From Eucommia ulmoides (Eukaryota > Streptophyta > Magnoliopsida > Garryales > Eucommiaceae), in assembly GCA_016647705.1 (NCBI GenBank), contig CM028334.1:12991546-13055545 (forward strand): 64,000 nucleotides of DNA, written 5' to 3'. Both the position numbers and the translations under genes were made by a program. The notes beneath the pieces were generated by a model that saw only the letters and a program-made list of their open reading frames with translations, was not told where the DNA came from and ran no database searches. Shown here one piece after another: positions 25,282-37,650 of the stretch; position 1 is the first letter of the stretch, and the number at the start of each line of letters is the position of its first letter.

Positions 25282-26500
25282 AATACCCCCAAACTTGAAA
25301 TTTTTCTAGTCCTCAAGCAAAATACTCACACTAAAATAAAAAATACTACTAAATTAAATAACATGAACAACCTAAACACAAACAATCTAAACATAACGAT
25401 ATGAGAGTTTTGAATTTTTCTACCGACCAAAATATTTTTCCCTCAACAACCCCTAATCATATTGAGTTCAGGTGGTAAACCGCACCATGTGATGTTCTAG
25501 AATTTTGACATTCAATAATGGTAAATGCCTTTCTAGATCCTTTCAACGTGTGTTTGCGAGACTCAATAATATAACTATCCACGACCGGATTGAATTATCC
25601 TTTCAACAAAACTCACGACTTAGACTGTAAAAGCCTGATTGGGTTTCACTCTCCTGTAATGTAGGTTGAATAGTTTATAAAGATCGAAAGGACTTGGTTT
25701 GGTTTTGGAACATTTGGCCGAGGGTAAATCGGAATAGAAAATGGGTTAACGTTGTTAACCTAATGTTATCCAAGGCTCAACGCTTGGTACACTCACTCTG
25801 GAACCCCCATAGATAAATTGAAAACAATCCCGAACAATCACTTTTAAAACCAACGTACTCATTTGTCAAAAGAAACGAAATTTAACGATATTTACATATG
25901 TTATTTATTTTTATTTTTTTCCATAATTTGAACCACACCCCCAAACTTATTCGATTATTAGGATTTCGTAGGTATGGTTAAAACAAAAGAAAATCAATAA
26001 GTGAGTACTCGAATACCGAACTAATCAGAAGTTTGCCCTAAACCCAACCGCTCACTTCAAGTAGTATATACGAATACTAACTTGATTCACTCAAATTGTG
26101 CCTTTAATTCAGCGATATAGGTTTGGAAAAAGATCAATTGGCCAGGGTATTTATTTATGTGTTCAGAATTGAAGTGGCATTTAGGCTTCGACAGGGTAAC
26201 GAAGGATAAACATATAACATGGTAAGCTTAAAAGGCTCAAGCGATAAAATGACTGCCTAAATCATATCTCCTGAACTACCTCATCTAGGATTTCGCCTCA
26301 AACTTCCCCTCAATCAAGTTCTAGAATCCTTAACTTGTCATGAGTTTGGCTAATCGATAATTATCCTCAAATAAATTGAATAACTATACATTAAGTCTAC
26401 GTGCTCGTGCAAATTAGGATCCACAATAACTTTCACCAAAACGCATTGTCAATCGCATAGAACACACATGCATGGATATTACCCTTGACCTCGAGAAACA
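25282..26500 (-). other. Conserved non-coding 3' block of element C
   Basis: It starts with a polypurine tract (complement of AATACCCCCAAACTTG) and parallels the other three 1.2-kb blocks. Nothing coding is seen. Confidence 0.65.
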
Positions 26501-27202
26501 ATCAGGGGGTAATATCATCATCAGGTAACAGCCCAGATAAATGTAAAACTCAACATGTAACAACAACAACACAAAAACATTTTACACTAAACAAGCATGC
26601 AATACAGTAAAACAGTAAAACATACTAGCATCCTACACATCACCACCAAACTTAAAACAGTCAGTGTCATATCAGCTTCCCATTAGCAATCCCAATGAAA
26701 GCATAAAGCATGATATTAAAGACGGGGGTTTAGAACACGTATCTAGGAGTTCTCTCGCCTCCGAATCAAGTCGACTACGACAAATTTAATTTATTTTTGA
26801 CCTTGAGTTGCCTCCAAAAAAGCGCGTGGTTTATTGTCCTCGGCCCGACACGGAGAATAGCTCGTTAAAGAACAGATTCAGTCCTTAATATGTGTTATAC
26901 AACACAACATACGGGTCTTGATTTTATACACCCTCAAGACTGGCGAGATGTTGCAATGAAAGGCTCAATCTTTCAACACAACTCAGCTCTAGATTTTGTG
27001 CTTGGTTGGCATGAATGTACTAAGTTGAAAACGGGGTAGGATAGGTGAGCCATATCGGATTCTTGTAGATACAATCGTTTTAGATCAATGACGGCATCAT
27101 CAACTGGAATTAAAATGGTAAAAACTCACAACGATCAATATGTGAATCTCTATCGCCATTCCACACTTGGATTCTCTCCCAATTAACTTGATCGTTTTTT
27201 AT
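26501..27202 (-). other. Element C interior, non-coding
   Basis: This continues the interior without a recognisable gene. The stretch 26795-26855 (TTGAGTTGCCTCC then GCGTGGTTTA) recurs at 45500-45545 in element F, so it is a family-conserved segment. Confidence 0.5.
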
Positions 27203-27871
27203 CTAACCCAAGGGCCCTCCATTTACTTCCAGTTCCTCACGGAGGCTTTCATATTCGGATGTGATTTGTTCGTCTCTCAGTGCCACTGGGTTTGACTTGG
27301 CCTCAACAAAGTAGATAGGCTGACCGATTTGCATCTGCAAAGACGTTACAGTCGCTTCGATGTCTGCACAACCCGTCTCAATATAATCAAGATAATCCTC
27401 ATGCAAGTTGATCCGGTCATTCATCTCTTTCAAGAATCTCTGAGTTTTCCCTATAATTGTAGCGAACACGTTTTCTAAGGCAGGAGAAGACTCATCATCT
27501 CGAATCGAAGTGTCAATCCATGGAACTATGGTGTTGGAACAATCCCCCAAGCTTTGGTAACTTGGTGAATGATTCCAACTCTCATAATCAAGGACTGCCA
27601 TTTCCTCTAACGACCAAAGGGCTTCATTCGCAGTTTGATCGTAGAATGAGATGCTAGCATTTTCTCCTTCCACCCATATTCTAGTTGCGACTTGTAACCC
27701 ATCGAGAAAATTCAAGAGTTGGCACTCCCTCAAGAAACCATGATTTGGGAACTGAAATATCAGCTCGTTGTAACGATCCCAAGTGCAATAGAATGGCTCG
27801 GAATCTTGTTGAAAGAAATAAATGAGGACTTGTTGATGATCTATCTTCAAGCACCTCGTAAAACAAAACAA
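27203..27871 (-). pseudogene. Athila-type Gag fragment of element C
   Basis: This is an open frame of 222 codons. Residues 21-60 fit the second half of Athila Gag capsid: a QQDSEPFYCTWDRYNELI segment, then FPNHGF and a LLNFLDGL segment, followed by an LWSLEEMAVLDYESW segment at about 85-100. The rest is acidic and probably helical. The first half of Gag, including the FSL.DRARGWL region seen at 37000-37200 in Athila-1, is absent. The first 20 residues (MFCFTRCLKIDHQQ) are unrelated, so the start is probably a junction. It is a fragment despite its open frame. Confidence 0.65.
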
Positions 27872-27973
27872 AACTAAAAAGAAAAATTATAAACAATATA
27901 TATGCCTAAATGAAAATCAAGTTCTTTACTTACAATATCAATAATAATCTAAAAAATCTAAAAATCAATCCCC

Positions 27974-29406
27974 GCAAGTGCATGAGGTCAAATTTAATAT
28001 AGTGGACCTTTCGATCGGATATTATCATTTGGGAAACGTGTTTGATTAATTGAATACTACAATTTGCATAGTATTATATTATCCTAACGGTTCAAGAAAT
28101 ATTTGAAGTTAAATATTTAAAAACTAAGTTAAACTAAAACTATTGGGTTAATTCTAATTAAGTTGATTACCTAGGGATTGATTTCATTCACTTAATACAT
28201 GTTCGACTTTGTTTAGTTAACAATAATGACGTTTATCCTATCGACAATCTCGGTATCTTAAACTCACTCACCACCTCTCCCAAGTGTAAGATGAGTGAAT
28301 ATGCAATTTCGCGTCAACGAAGAAGTCTCCCTCAACGTCTTAATGACACTAGGTCACATGAGTCTTGCTTTAACCTCATGGATTGCGCACTCTTTAACTC
28401 CCGCCCAGGTTATTAGATCGCCGTGTTATATTTACCTTAGTCCGAATCTGGGTACCTCTCTCGAGTATCAAACCCCATATTCTCAAAACCAACCCCAATA
28501 TCTTAACAAGCATATTAAAATTGTAATAGAATGGTAACCACAATCTGATTTAGACAAACAACCATTAAAGAAACATATATTCAATTAAACATGTATTTAC
28601 ATGAACTACATCGATCCCTAGATAATATTTATCTAGCCTACCATGATCTTAACCACTGAAACATTAAAAAAAGAGGGATTTGTCATCATTCACAAATAAA
28701 CATTAAGTTATAAAGATAGAAACAAAGAAAGAAATATTAAATCTTAAAGTGGAGTGGTTTATTGTCGCCAAAGATTGATCAATCCAAAAGTGTTTCCTCT
28801 TCTCTGATATGTGAATCTCCTCTTTGAGCTCTTCAAGAATGACCCAAGATCAAGTTTCTAATGTTAGGGATGTCCCTTGACAAATGGGGGAGAAAGGGGA
28901 TTAAATAGAAGGATTCAAAATATCTGAAAAATAGATATTTTCTGCACAGAATGACAGCCCTGGCGGCAGTTCACCATTGTGACGGTGAACTAGGTCAGTT
29001 AACTTCACCGCAGCGACGATAACTGACCGCTGTGGTGGTGAAGGTAGTATTGAGCTCTCTGGACTTTCATCGCCTCAGTGGTGAGATCACCGCCTTAGTG
29101 GTGAGACTAGTTTTAAGCACACTGGACTTTCACCGCCTCGACGATGAATAACCGCTGCGACGGTGCCTTTTTCACAATTCTCCCTACATCTCCACCGCCT
29201 CGGCAGTGGCCTGACTACCGTGGTGGTGGGACTACTATCCTGAAACCTTGCTTCTTTGATCGGTTTTTCACCGTTTTTCCACCGCTTCGCTTGTTTATCA
29301 CTCGATTATGTCCCTACACTTGATTTACATAAAAATAAACAAAAATGAAATAAAATATTACTAAAACACTCAAAAACTACCAAATTTGGCTTAGAAGCAG
29401 ATTGGT
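27974..29406 (-). repeat. 5' LTR of Athila-2, main part
   Basis: It is homologous to 19050-20553 but lacks the primer-site-side end. The text jumps from CAATCCCC to GCAAGTGCATGAGG, with GCAA at 27974-27977 possible on either side of the junction. It is interrupted at 29406 by the solo LTR and finishes at 32092-32101. The palindrome cluster lies at about 28955-29230 and the TATA-like box at 28901-28908. Confidence 0.75.
29402..29406. other. Target-site duplicate TTGGT, left copy (solo LTR)
   Basis: TTGGT directly precedes the solo LTR and is repeated exactly at 32087-32091 after it. Confidence 0.9.
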
Positions 29407-32086
29407 TGTAAGACCTCAATTATAGCAAGTACGTCATTTTAGTTACATTATAGTGTAACTGAAAATAAATAAATTCGGGGTGAAATTGGGTCAATAAAAA
29501 TTCAAATTCAAAATCTAGGGGTCAATTCATAAATTTAGAAACATTAAATCCAAACTTTGAGGGGGTAAATTGACATGTAACTTTTAATTGAAACTTAAAG
29601 GGGTGAAATTGCAAATTTTAGAAACTCTTAAAAATTTCAATTGATTAAAATTAAGATTTAAAGGAAGTTGGGGGAAGAAAGGGTAATTAACTAAAAAGTT
29701 TATTATATATATATATCCGACGAAGCAGCTGCCGGCGGGAAGAAGGGAGAGCAGTGACGTGGCGAGCTGGGAGGAAGTGAACCCACTAAACGCATGCAAT
29801 ACATACGTGTAATGATCAAAACATCTCCAAAAAATTTGAAATTTAAAACGAAAATCAGGAAATGGAGAGAGAGAGGAAGATTGGCAGGGTATGTCGGTGG
29901 ATGTGTGAGTTGTCTTCGATCTCAGGTGAGGAAGTAATAGGCCTTCGTCGTCGGGTTACTGTGAGTATGTGGGTGTGTGTTCTATCCACCGGTAGTATGT
30001 GCTTGATCGTCGCCGTTCGCCGGCGTGTGTGTGTTCGGTTCGTCGTCGAGTGTGTGGGCTGCCGGCAGTTGGTGTGTTCTGGTTGGTCGGCGACTGAGTG
30101 GGGGTGTGTGGTGGCACCGTCTAGTCTGGATGTGTGATCATCAACGGCGTGGGGGTGTCCCTCCGGTGTGAGGATGGGTGTTGCCGGCCGGTGGGTATCG
30201 GTTTCGGGTAGGTGTTCTGGTCGACGTCACGGGTGTTCCGTCTTCGTGGATGTGTGGCATGATCGGAGCAAGGTCGGTCGCCGGCGAGTCCCAAAGCAGA
30301 AAATAGAAAACGAAGTGATAGAGAGAGAGTCGTCGGTGACATCGTCGTCCGGCGGGGAGTTTGTTCAGTCGACGGTGACTATGGGAGGGGAGTACGTGTG
30401 TTTGGCGTTTGGGGTATGTGTAATAGGTGATGGTGTGCTCATGATTGGAGTAGGATGATCGGTGGCTGGTTCAAACTGGGACGGAAACAGAAGACGAAAC
30501 AGAGAAGAGAACAGGAAAAAAAAAAAAGAAGAAGAAGGAAAAAAAAAAAGAAAAAAAAAAAAGAAAAGGGAATTACACAAACCACCCCACTGAAAATTAA
30601 AAACCCCTCTCGTGGTCTCCAAACGATTTGGAAACAGGTAAAATTTCAATCAATTAATAATTCTCGTTAAATTAAATTTTATTTAGCGTTACAAATTCCA
30701 AAAATCGTAACAATTTCCTAACGATTAATTAATTTTAATTACGTGGTACATAAAATAGTAACAATTCAGAATATAAGGCCGGCATTGCATGATTCAGATG
30801 TTTTAGATAAGATATTAATTTAGGCTCTGTTACTATTAGGCTCGCAGGCATCGGTGTCTCGATAGAGTATGGTTAGTGAAGGCTTTGTAGAGCGGTTTAT
30901 GAGGTAAGTGTATTGTCTTCTTACCAAACTATTTTATATATATATATGAGATGAAATTTGTGATTACCTAAATTGTATGAATTTATAAACGATATGGATC
31001 GAGCAGGATTTGAATGAATTGGCAAACTGGACTTCGATAGATTTCAAAAAGAAGTTGGAAATGAATTTCCGCTAGATTTGGTAAAATTAGACAGCGTTTT
31101 TAAAAAGAGAATAAGAAACATCTATTTTTCTAAAAATGCCTGGTTTTCTAAAAATAAAGGATGGAAAAATGGTTTTGATAAAATCAGACATTTTCTTTAA
31201 AAGAAAGTGGGAAATATAATTTTTGAATTCAAAAGCGAGTTTTGAAGAAAAGTAGTAGGTGTGGTGATTTGACAATGTTAAGTAGATGATATTTATTGAG
31301 TTGTGTTTCGATGAGGCTGTATTTGATTTTGACGATGTCATGGTTGTTCTCCCCGTAAGGGGTGTGGATTATATTTCTCCCCGTAAGGTGTATGGATTAT
31401 ATTTCTCCCCGTAAGGGGTATGGATTATATCTCTCCCCAAAAAGGGGTGTGGATATTTCGTAGGAAGGCATTCCTATGAATGTTACGGTACCGTTGCAAC
31501 TGCCGATCGTGAGGTTAAAACGATCACTAGGGCTAGCCAGCGTGTGTGTGTGTTTGAGAAGATGTTTTGAGATGTGATAATTTGCTTCTACTGAGTGATT
31601 TATTATTTATATGGTGAATGGCATGATTCTTATACTAAATGATTTTTGCATGGAACTTATAGGTAGTGCTTTATTCTCACTGCTAATATTATGCAAACCT
31701 TTGCGAGCTACGTAATGTTTATATATTTAAGCTTGATCCATTTAGATGATGCAGAATAAACTGTTATTATTCTAAAGATATTTTACTAAGAAGGCAGTAC
31801 ACTCGCAGGTACAATGGCTAGGAGTCGGTCTCCTACTGGTACTAGGTAGAGCTACGTGATGGAGTCATATAAGTGTTTGAGAGAAGCTATCAAAGACGAA
31901 CCTATAAAAGGTTCATGGAGGAATACTGTATGTTAATATTAGGTTGGGATGGGTATGTCCCCTATTTAAATGTTTTTATTATATGGTGGGTATATATTGT
32001 CTTTCATTTGATTGTTTGGGTATTGGTGATGTCATGTTGTAGTCACGCCAGCCTCGGGATGATGGGTTTCGGGATGGGTTGTGACA
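29407..32086 (+). mobile_element. Solo LTR of chromovirus-like element (2.68 kb)
   Basis: The sequence starts TGTAAGACCTC and ends GGGTTGTGACA, matching the start (TGTAAGACCCC) and end (GGGTCGTGACA) of LTR-1. A perfect 5-bp duplicate TTGGT flanks it and no interior remains, so the two LTRs of a full element recombined. It shares with LTR-1 the block around GGTACCGTTGCAAC (31483-31525) and a block at about 30820-30925. A GT-rich stretch (29860-30470) and an A-rich stretch (30510-30570) give spurious open frames. It interrupts the 5' LTR of Athila-2. Confidence 0.9.
31347..31457. repeat. Hairpin tandem repeat in solo LTR (4 x 28 bp)
   Basis: There are four units of TTCTCCCCGTAAGGGGTGTG followed by GATTATAT. 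Each contains a CCCC-gta-GGGG hairpin; the third changes TGTG to TATG, the second also weakens the stem and the fourth is decayed. The array sits beside the conserved GGTACCGTTGCAAC block, where LTR-1 has a different hairpin array. Confidence 0.85.
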
Positions 32087-32091
32087 TTGGT

Positions 32092-32101
32092 ATTTTAATC
32101 A
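32092..32101 (-). repeat. 5' LTR of Athila-2, terminal 10 bp after solo LTR
   Basis: ATTTTAATCA continues the LTR text interrupted at 29406 and ends in TCA. Compared with the sister LTR, about five bases are missing near the tip. The Athila-1 interior resumes at 32102. Confidence 0.6.
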
Positions 32102-32579
32102 ACCCTCGACCTCAATATACAACTAGAGGATAATTTTCATCATCAGGAAATGACCCAGACGAATTCAACACCTCAAACACGCAAATACTACTTCATACAT
32201 AAACATCTCTACACTAAATCTAAACACTAACATACATATACTAAACTAAGCATTACATATGCATCAAAGCTTAACTATATGTTAAAGTCCACAATATACA
32301 TCAAAGCTTCAAGCTTCTACAAAGCATAACTAAGCATACATAAAACATCCAATATAATACATCAAAATTTTGTTCATCATTTTCTAACAAAAACAAAAAT
32401 GGATGAACATCTCCCCAAACTTAAAATAGGTAGTGTCCACACTGACTGAGCAACGAACCCAATAGTAGTATATAGAAATCTTGAGAAAAATTGGGTTTTG
32501 AACACATACCTAGGAGATGAGACGTAGAAGTCTCACCTCCTACCGACCACTGGGAGAAATGTCATCTCCACCACCGTCT

Positions 32580-33748
32580 TGTCGGAAAGGATTGTGCGGC
32601 AATTGCAAGTGGTGTGGTAGAAATTGCAGTATTGGAGAATAAGCGCTCATGTCGATTCTGAGGCGTGCGCCAAAGAGCCGTTGGACTTGATCTTATTGGC
32701 ATGTATATTGATCCAGGAACATCCGGAGCTCGGCATTTTAGAGATCCAAATTATACTACCCTTGGTGAAGAACAACATTGTCCAACCGAATCGTCTGGAG
32801 CTCCTAGTGCAAGCTGTCCAATGTGATCGAAGGGCGGGCGGGTGCTTCTGGAATTAGGGCCTCAGATGGCCCCGCCTCTTCCTTTCGCCCTTCTTCTCCT
32901 TTTGCTTCTGGCTTTCCCGGCCCTTGCGCTCCACCTTTCCACATTCCAATAATCATGGCTAGATTGAGCGGAGCGATAGGGGGACAAGGGCTATCATCGG
33001 CTATTGATACACCGGCCCGTTTGAATAAATTGGTTAATAGCGATAGAAATAGAAGGTTGGCCTTTGTTTTTTGAACGACATGAAGAATGAAAGAATAGAT
33101 CAAGAACCCGACATTTAGTGGCTTGCCCGTCTGAGTGGAATATAGCGGTATAGTTCGTTTTTTAGAAACGTCAAATAAGTAAGACATCGGGAGAAGGCTT
33201 TCACAAACAAAATGATGTCAGATTTTGGGGATCGGATTCAGGAACTTAGTCAGGAAAGTGACTAGACCCGACCCTGTGTGAGTCCATTGGACATCGCCTA
33301 AAGTTATGGCATGGATCACCGTTTCCATGCTTGGAGCGTAACCCCCGTACAGTTCGTCAGTTGGTTTCGGCGCCGCCAATCCCAAAATTTCATTAATTCG
33401 CTCGGGACTGAACAAGATGGGGCAATTTTGGACCCTTGTCTGGTTGTCATTGGCTTCAGTGATGTTGGCATAGAATTCCCAAACTAAAGCCACCTCACCC
33501 TGGGATGGTGATTGGCAAAATCGTTCCCAATCGCGGCTTCGTATGACATCCTTAAATTCCACCGGGAGACTTTCCAATTTCCCAAAACCTCATTGTCGAA
33601 TGCATGACTGCTTATGTTCAAAATGATTAAAATGCTCATCAGCTTGTTTTGAAACAAACCGAGCAGAATCATAGTCGGAGGCTGGACTCCCGGCTTGAGA
33701 ACCTGAACCTTTTCCCCTCGGTCTTTTCGATGTGGCCCGTTTAGTCAT
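32580..33748 (-). pseudogene. Second ORF of Athila-1, plant-transposon-type domain (copy 2)
   Basis: The start is MTKRATSKRPRGKG at 33748. Domain order: a basic N-terminus; SARFVSKQADEHF (about residues 27-39); after one stop, ESLPVEFKDVIRSRDWERF, WEFYANI, a SPERINEILGL segment, then GDVQWTHTGSGLVTFLTKFLNPIPKI; after a further stop, SYLFDVSKKRTIPLYS..GKPLNVGFLIYSFI, LFLSLLTNLFKRAGV, and a glutamate/alanine-rich tail that continues through a stop at 32804-32806. This order is that of the putative plant transposon protein family carried by many plant LTR elements. The RGKGSGSQAG start and the absence of a signal peptide argue for a soluble nucleic-acid-binding role rather than an envelope protein; that is inference. 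Three or more stops inactivate it. Confidence 0.7.
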
Positions 33749-34325
33749 GGTTCCTATCATTCACAATCATAAAACATGGCAACCCAAACATATATGAACA
33801 ATGCAAAGTAATCCCTCAAATCAAAACCACCAAGAACATGACACAATCACAATACGCACACACCAATTGCAATGGTTTCAACAAAATTTCAACAATGTAG
33901 CATGTAATTTTGTATCACACAATGTAAAAATCCATAGAAATCGTGTTCATCACCAAAACTCAAATTGAAATCCCAAAGTGATAAAGAAAATCGCGAAAAT
34001 AGGATTCTAGGGTTTGGGGAACAATCCAAATTTAACTATTCTTGATATGTATATGCAAATCAACCAAAGATTTCAACATATATATGAAATGTAGGATCAA
34101 AAGTACTTGTCGAAACAATTTGGTCCAATCGATTGAAAATTGGAGAAATCGCCCCTTTTGTTCCTCAAACCCTATGATTATAAATGGGATTAAAAATTGA
34201 TTTTTGGTGAACGATTTGTGGTGGAAATCACAAATTTTGAATATGGAATGATGGATTTGAGGGTTGAAAACGGTTTGGGAGGATGAAAATGAAGAGATTT
34301 GGGGTTTTATGGGTAGTTGTGGCGG

Positions 34326-34504
34326 TTTAAATAAGCGATTTACTTTTTATTTGAACAGAGGCTTCATCGTTGCGATGGTGGAGCACCTTTTTAAACCATT
34401 GCATCTTGAAGTTTTAATGTCGCAGTGGTGAGGTCACCACTGTGGCGGTGGAGCGTTTGGTTTGAATTTTGTCTTCCCAGTAATTTCACCACCGTGGCGG
34501 TGAG
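34326..34504 (-). promoter_or_regulatory. Internal palindrome cluster with TATA-like box (candidate internal promoter)
   Basis: On the minus strand, palindromes of the LTR type (CACCACCGTGGCGGTGAG near 34487-34504; CACCACTGTGGCGG near 34434-34448; TCATCGTTGCGATGG near 34364-34378) lie just upstream of TATTTAAA (34326-34333). This is the arrangement found in the U3 part of the LTRs. Here it is in the interior, between the gag-pro stop (34768) and the second ORF start (33748). It is non-coding. Confidence 0.45.
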
Positions 34505-34767
34505 CTGTTACTGGATTTTCATGTTTTCTTCATGTTTTCACAACTAGGATCCACACCATACGCTTCCACTTCACTATTTCAACGATTTTAAGTACGAAAC
34601 AGATCCCCTAGTATCAACACTCCTCAATTCACCTTCAAACACGCTTCGAGACTATTTCGGCCTCCAAAAAGTAAATAATAGCAAAATTCAGGCAAGATTA
34701 TACCTTTGGTTTCATATCAAAAAGTACTTGATTTACCGTCTCCAGCTGGACTTAGCGAATTCCAAGA

Positions 34768-37404
34768 TCAGTCGTCAACAAGGGAGATACTCTCCACAAC
34801 TCGTTCTTCATTTTCAATATAGCATTTGATCCTCTCCTCATCACCTTCCAATTCGACTGAACCGAATAGAAATTTGCTTGATCCAAAACGGTACGGACCA
34901 TCTACAAAAGGTGTGCCGGCTTTAGGTACGGCTTTTGGTACATCCTTCGGTACATCTTCCATAGATAGGACATAGTCCACAACACCTTCCTGCGTGGTTA
35001 AACATTTTTCACCAAAATCCCCCATATTAGGGAATTTGGGATAGTATGCTCCATTGGATCTCGATTCACATTTTCATGAAAGAATTGGCTAATGCTCAAG
35101 TCCACCACTTCTACTTGGTTGAATTTAGGACATTCATCCGGAAAGTTTATAGTTTGAAAAATATTGAACTTTACCTCATCTTCATTTACTCGCAACGTCA
35201 AATTGCCATCATGCACATCAATTAAAGCCTTTCCCGTTACAAGAAAAGGCATTCCAAGGATGATTGGAATCTCCCTATCCTCCTCTATTTCTAACATGAC
35301 AAAGTCTACCGGGAAGATGAACTTGTCCACATTTACCAAGACATCCACAATAATTCCTTTCGGATAGGTTAATGATCTATCTGCCATTTGAAAAGAAATT
35401 GTGGATGACTTTGCATTACCGAGTCCTAACTTCCGGTAGATGGAAGATGGCATCAGGTTGATACTAGTACCAAGATCATACAGTGCTTTGTCAAAATAAG
35501 ATTTTTCGATAGTACACGGAATCGTGAAACTACCGGGATCCTTCAGCTTTTCAGGCAATTTTCTTTGCAGTATAACACTACATTCCTTTGTCATTTTTAC
35601 CATCTCGTATTCCTCCAACTTCTTTTTCTTCTTCATTATGTATTTCAAGAACTTGTCATAGTTAGACATTTGTTCTAATGCATCCGCAAAAAGGTATGTT
35701 GATTTGTATTTTCTTAAAGATGTCAAGAATTTTTGCAAATAGAGAATCCAACGTTTTCTTTTGGAATCGTTGCGGATAAGGCAAAGGTGTGGTTAAAATC
35801 GGTGGATTGTCCGGGAATGTGATTCTCCCCGGAATCACCCTTTGATCTCCTTTCTTTTCTTCAACTTTCTCTTCTTTCTTCTTCTCATTTTTCTCCTCCA
35901 TCTTGTCTTCATTCTTATCCTCTTTTTTCTCATCAACATTTTCATCAACTTCCTTCTCCACATATCTCTTTGTTTTATTATGGTCAACATCATGACTTAC
36001 CCCCGGCTCTTCTTCTATCAGCTTACTTGCTTCAACCTCTTTTTCACTTCTCAACGTTATAGCCTTGCATTCCCTCGGGTTAGTTTTCGTGTTGCTAGAA
36101 AACTTCCTCTTGGTCTGCTCTTGGATCGCATTTGCAAGTTACCTGTCTGAGTTTTCAATGATTTACAGTATCATTTGTGTTTGTACTTGTGGTCTCAATT
36201 GAGTCAAGCCTCGTCTCATGCTTGTTAAGCTAATTATACACCTCACGCATAATTGTTTGATTCTCCTTCATATATGAACCAAGAATGTCGTCCAAGCTCG
36301 GCTTTTGATTTTGAATTGGAGGTTGTTGCATGTACTGATTACCTTGAGCTTGTGATCCATAACCGGGAGGTAGCCACAACATGTTCTGATTGTTCGCATA
36401 TGAAAAATTTTCATGATTGCGAAGTCCCGGATGATAGTAAGTTAAAATATTGGCGGCGGGCTTGAAGGTAAAAGCCCGATTGTTGACAAAATGATATTCT
36501 TCGAATTCACTATCCACTCTAGGCTGAGAACTATTTGCAACGCTTTTCGCTTCATGACTGGACGGAGCATCCTTAGTAGAAAAGACAACCAATTATTCTG
36601 AGCGTTTTGAGACTTGGGCCGATAAGGTAGCAAGATGATCGGCTTCATGAATTGAAGCTACCTTTCATCCCGTATTCATCTCATTTGCCCAATTATTGGC
36701 CACCATTTTCTCTAGTAACGCATTTGCTTCAGCAGGTGTTTTTGACAACAATGATTCTCCCGAGGCAGCATAAACTATGGTTCTTGTTCGACCATCCAAC
36801 CCATTGTAGAAAAGTTGGGTTTGAAACCAATCTTGATACCCTTGTTGGGGGCACCGAAGAAATAGATTCTTAAACTTTTCCCATGCTTCAAACAGTGGCT
36901 CGAAGTTCCTCTGGCAAAATTGTACTATTTCACCTCTGAGTTGAGAAGTATTCGAAGGTGGGAAAAACTTAGTAAAGAACCTTTGAGTAAGGTCCTTCTA
37001 AGTGTTGATACTCCCCAGTTGGATAGATTGTAACCAACCCCGTGCTCGGTCACAAAGTGAGAACAGAAATAACCTCAACCGAATTACGTCCTCAACAATA
37101 CCATTTATTTTGACTGTATCACAAATCTCAAGAAATATAGCCAGATGGACATTGCAGTCCTCGTGTAGATTCTCGCCATATTGGTTTTGTTGTACCATAT
37201 TGATTAGGGGGGCTTTAATTCGAAATTGTTGGCCTGGATAGGCTGGCTTCGAATTCTCGAGTAGTTGTCGAACATAACGGGTCGATAGTAGTCCCTAAGG
37301 ACCCATTGTGGAACTTCTTGCTCCGGAGGCTACTGCGGTAGTGCCTATGGAACCGGCGATTGTTGAGGCATATGTGGTATATGATCGCCTCCACCATCGG
37401 CCAT
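34768..37404 (-). pseudogene. Athila-type gag-protease polyprotein of Athila-1
   Basis: This should yield capsid/nucleocapsid Gag plus an aspartic protease. The start MADGGGDHIPHMPQQ at 37404 follows the primer site by about 230 nt. Gag shows IQANNFELKPP, then HLAIFLEICDTVKINGIVED and RLRLFLFSLCDRARGWLQS (about 37000-37200). Later come PYPQRFQKKTLDSLFAK, FADALEQMSNYDKFLK and LKDPGSFTIPC. The protease has the motif FDKALYDLGTSINLMP, with the DLGTS active site, and IIVDVLVNVDKFIFPVDFVMLE followed by EIPIILGMPFL. It ends SLVDD at 34768 with no reverse transcriptase. Several frameshifts and stops in Gag inactivate it; the protease half is almost clean. Confidence 0.85.
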
Positions 37405-37632
37405 AGTTTGAGCTTGGCTTCTTCTCTCTCTCCTTATCTTTCTTAAGGTACGCTCGATCTCGGGATCAAGAGTAAAGAATTCCAAACTTCTACTACATCG
37501 CATGCACTGCTCGATCACAACAAATGAAACAAATTAAAAAATGATTTGAAAAAAAATAAAACAAAAGAATTGTCAGGATTAATATTCAACCACTTAGTCA
37601 CAATATCAACCAAATCAAAACACCGTTCCTCG

Positions 37633-37650
37633 GCAACGGCGCTAAAAAGT
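37633..37650 (-). other. Primer binding site, tRNA-Asp type, of Athila-1
   Basis: The plus strand CTCGGCAACGGCGCTA is the complement of TAGCGCCGTTGCCGAG, one or two changes from TGGCGCCGTTGCCGGGG, the tRNA-Asp primer site of Athila elements. A short spacer separates it from the LTR end at 37651. Confidence 0.85.

Larger units (their letters stand above)
23992..27973 (-). mobile_element. Remnant of a third Athila-type element (C)
   Basis: Its 3' LTR (about 23992-25281) lacks roughly the last 130 bp compared with the related LTR at 46039-47891. A polypurine tract, a non-coding block (25282-26500), unassigned interior and a gag fragment follow. The sequence ends in CAATCCCC, the start of a tRNA-Asp primer site, at the deletion junction. 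Its 5' LTR is missing. The LTR type matches element F at 46039-47891 rather than Athila-1 and -2. Confidence 0.7.
19050..32101 (-). mobile_element. Athila-2: nested Athila-type element, internally deleted
   Basis: It is inserted in the non-coding 3' block of Athila-1. LTRs are 19050-20553 (3') and 27974-29406 plus 32092-32101 (5', itself split by a solo LTR and truncated at its primer-site end). The interior keeps the 1.2-kb non-coding block and the second ORF (about 22250-23433). It then breaks into a third element at about 23992. Gag-pro and the primer site are gone, removed with part of the third element by a deletion ending at 27974. Target duplicates are ACCCC and ACCCT. Confidence 0.75.

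Noticed and set aside
29862..30670. Open frames in the GT- and A-rich part of the solo LTR
   Set aside because: The runs of arginine, valine or lysine are products of simple sequence. The region is inside an LTR with a perfect target duplicate.
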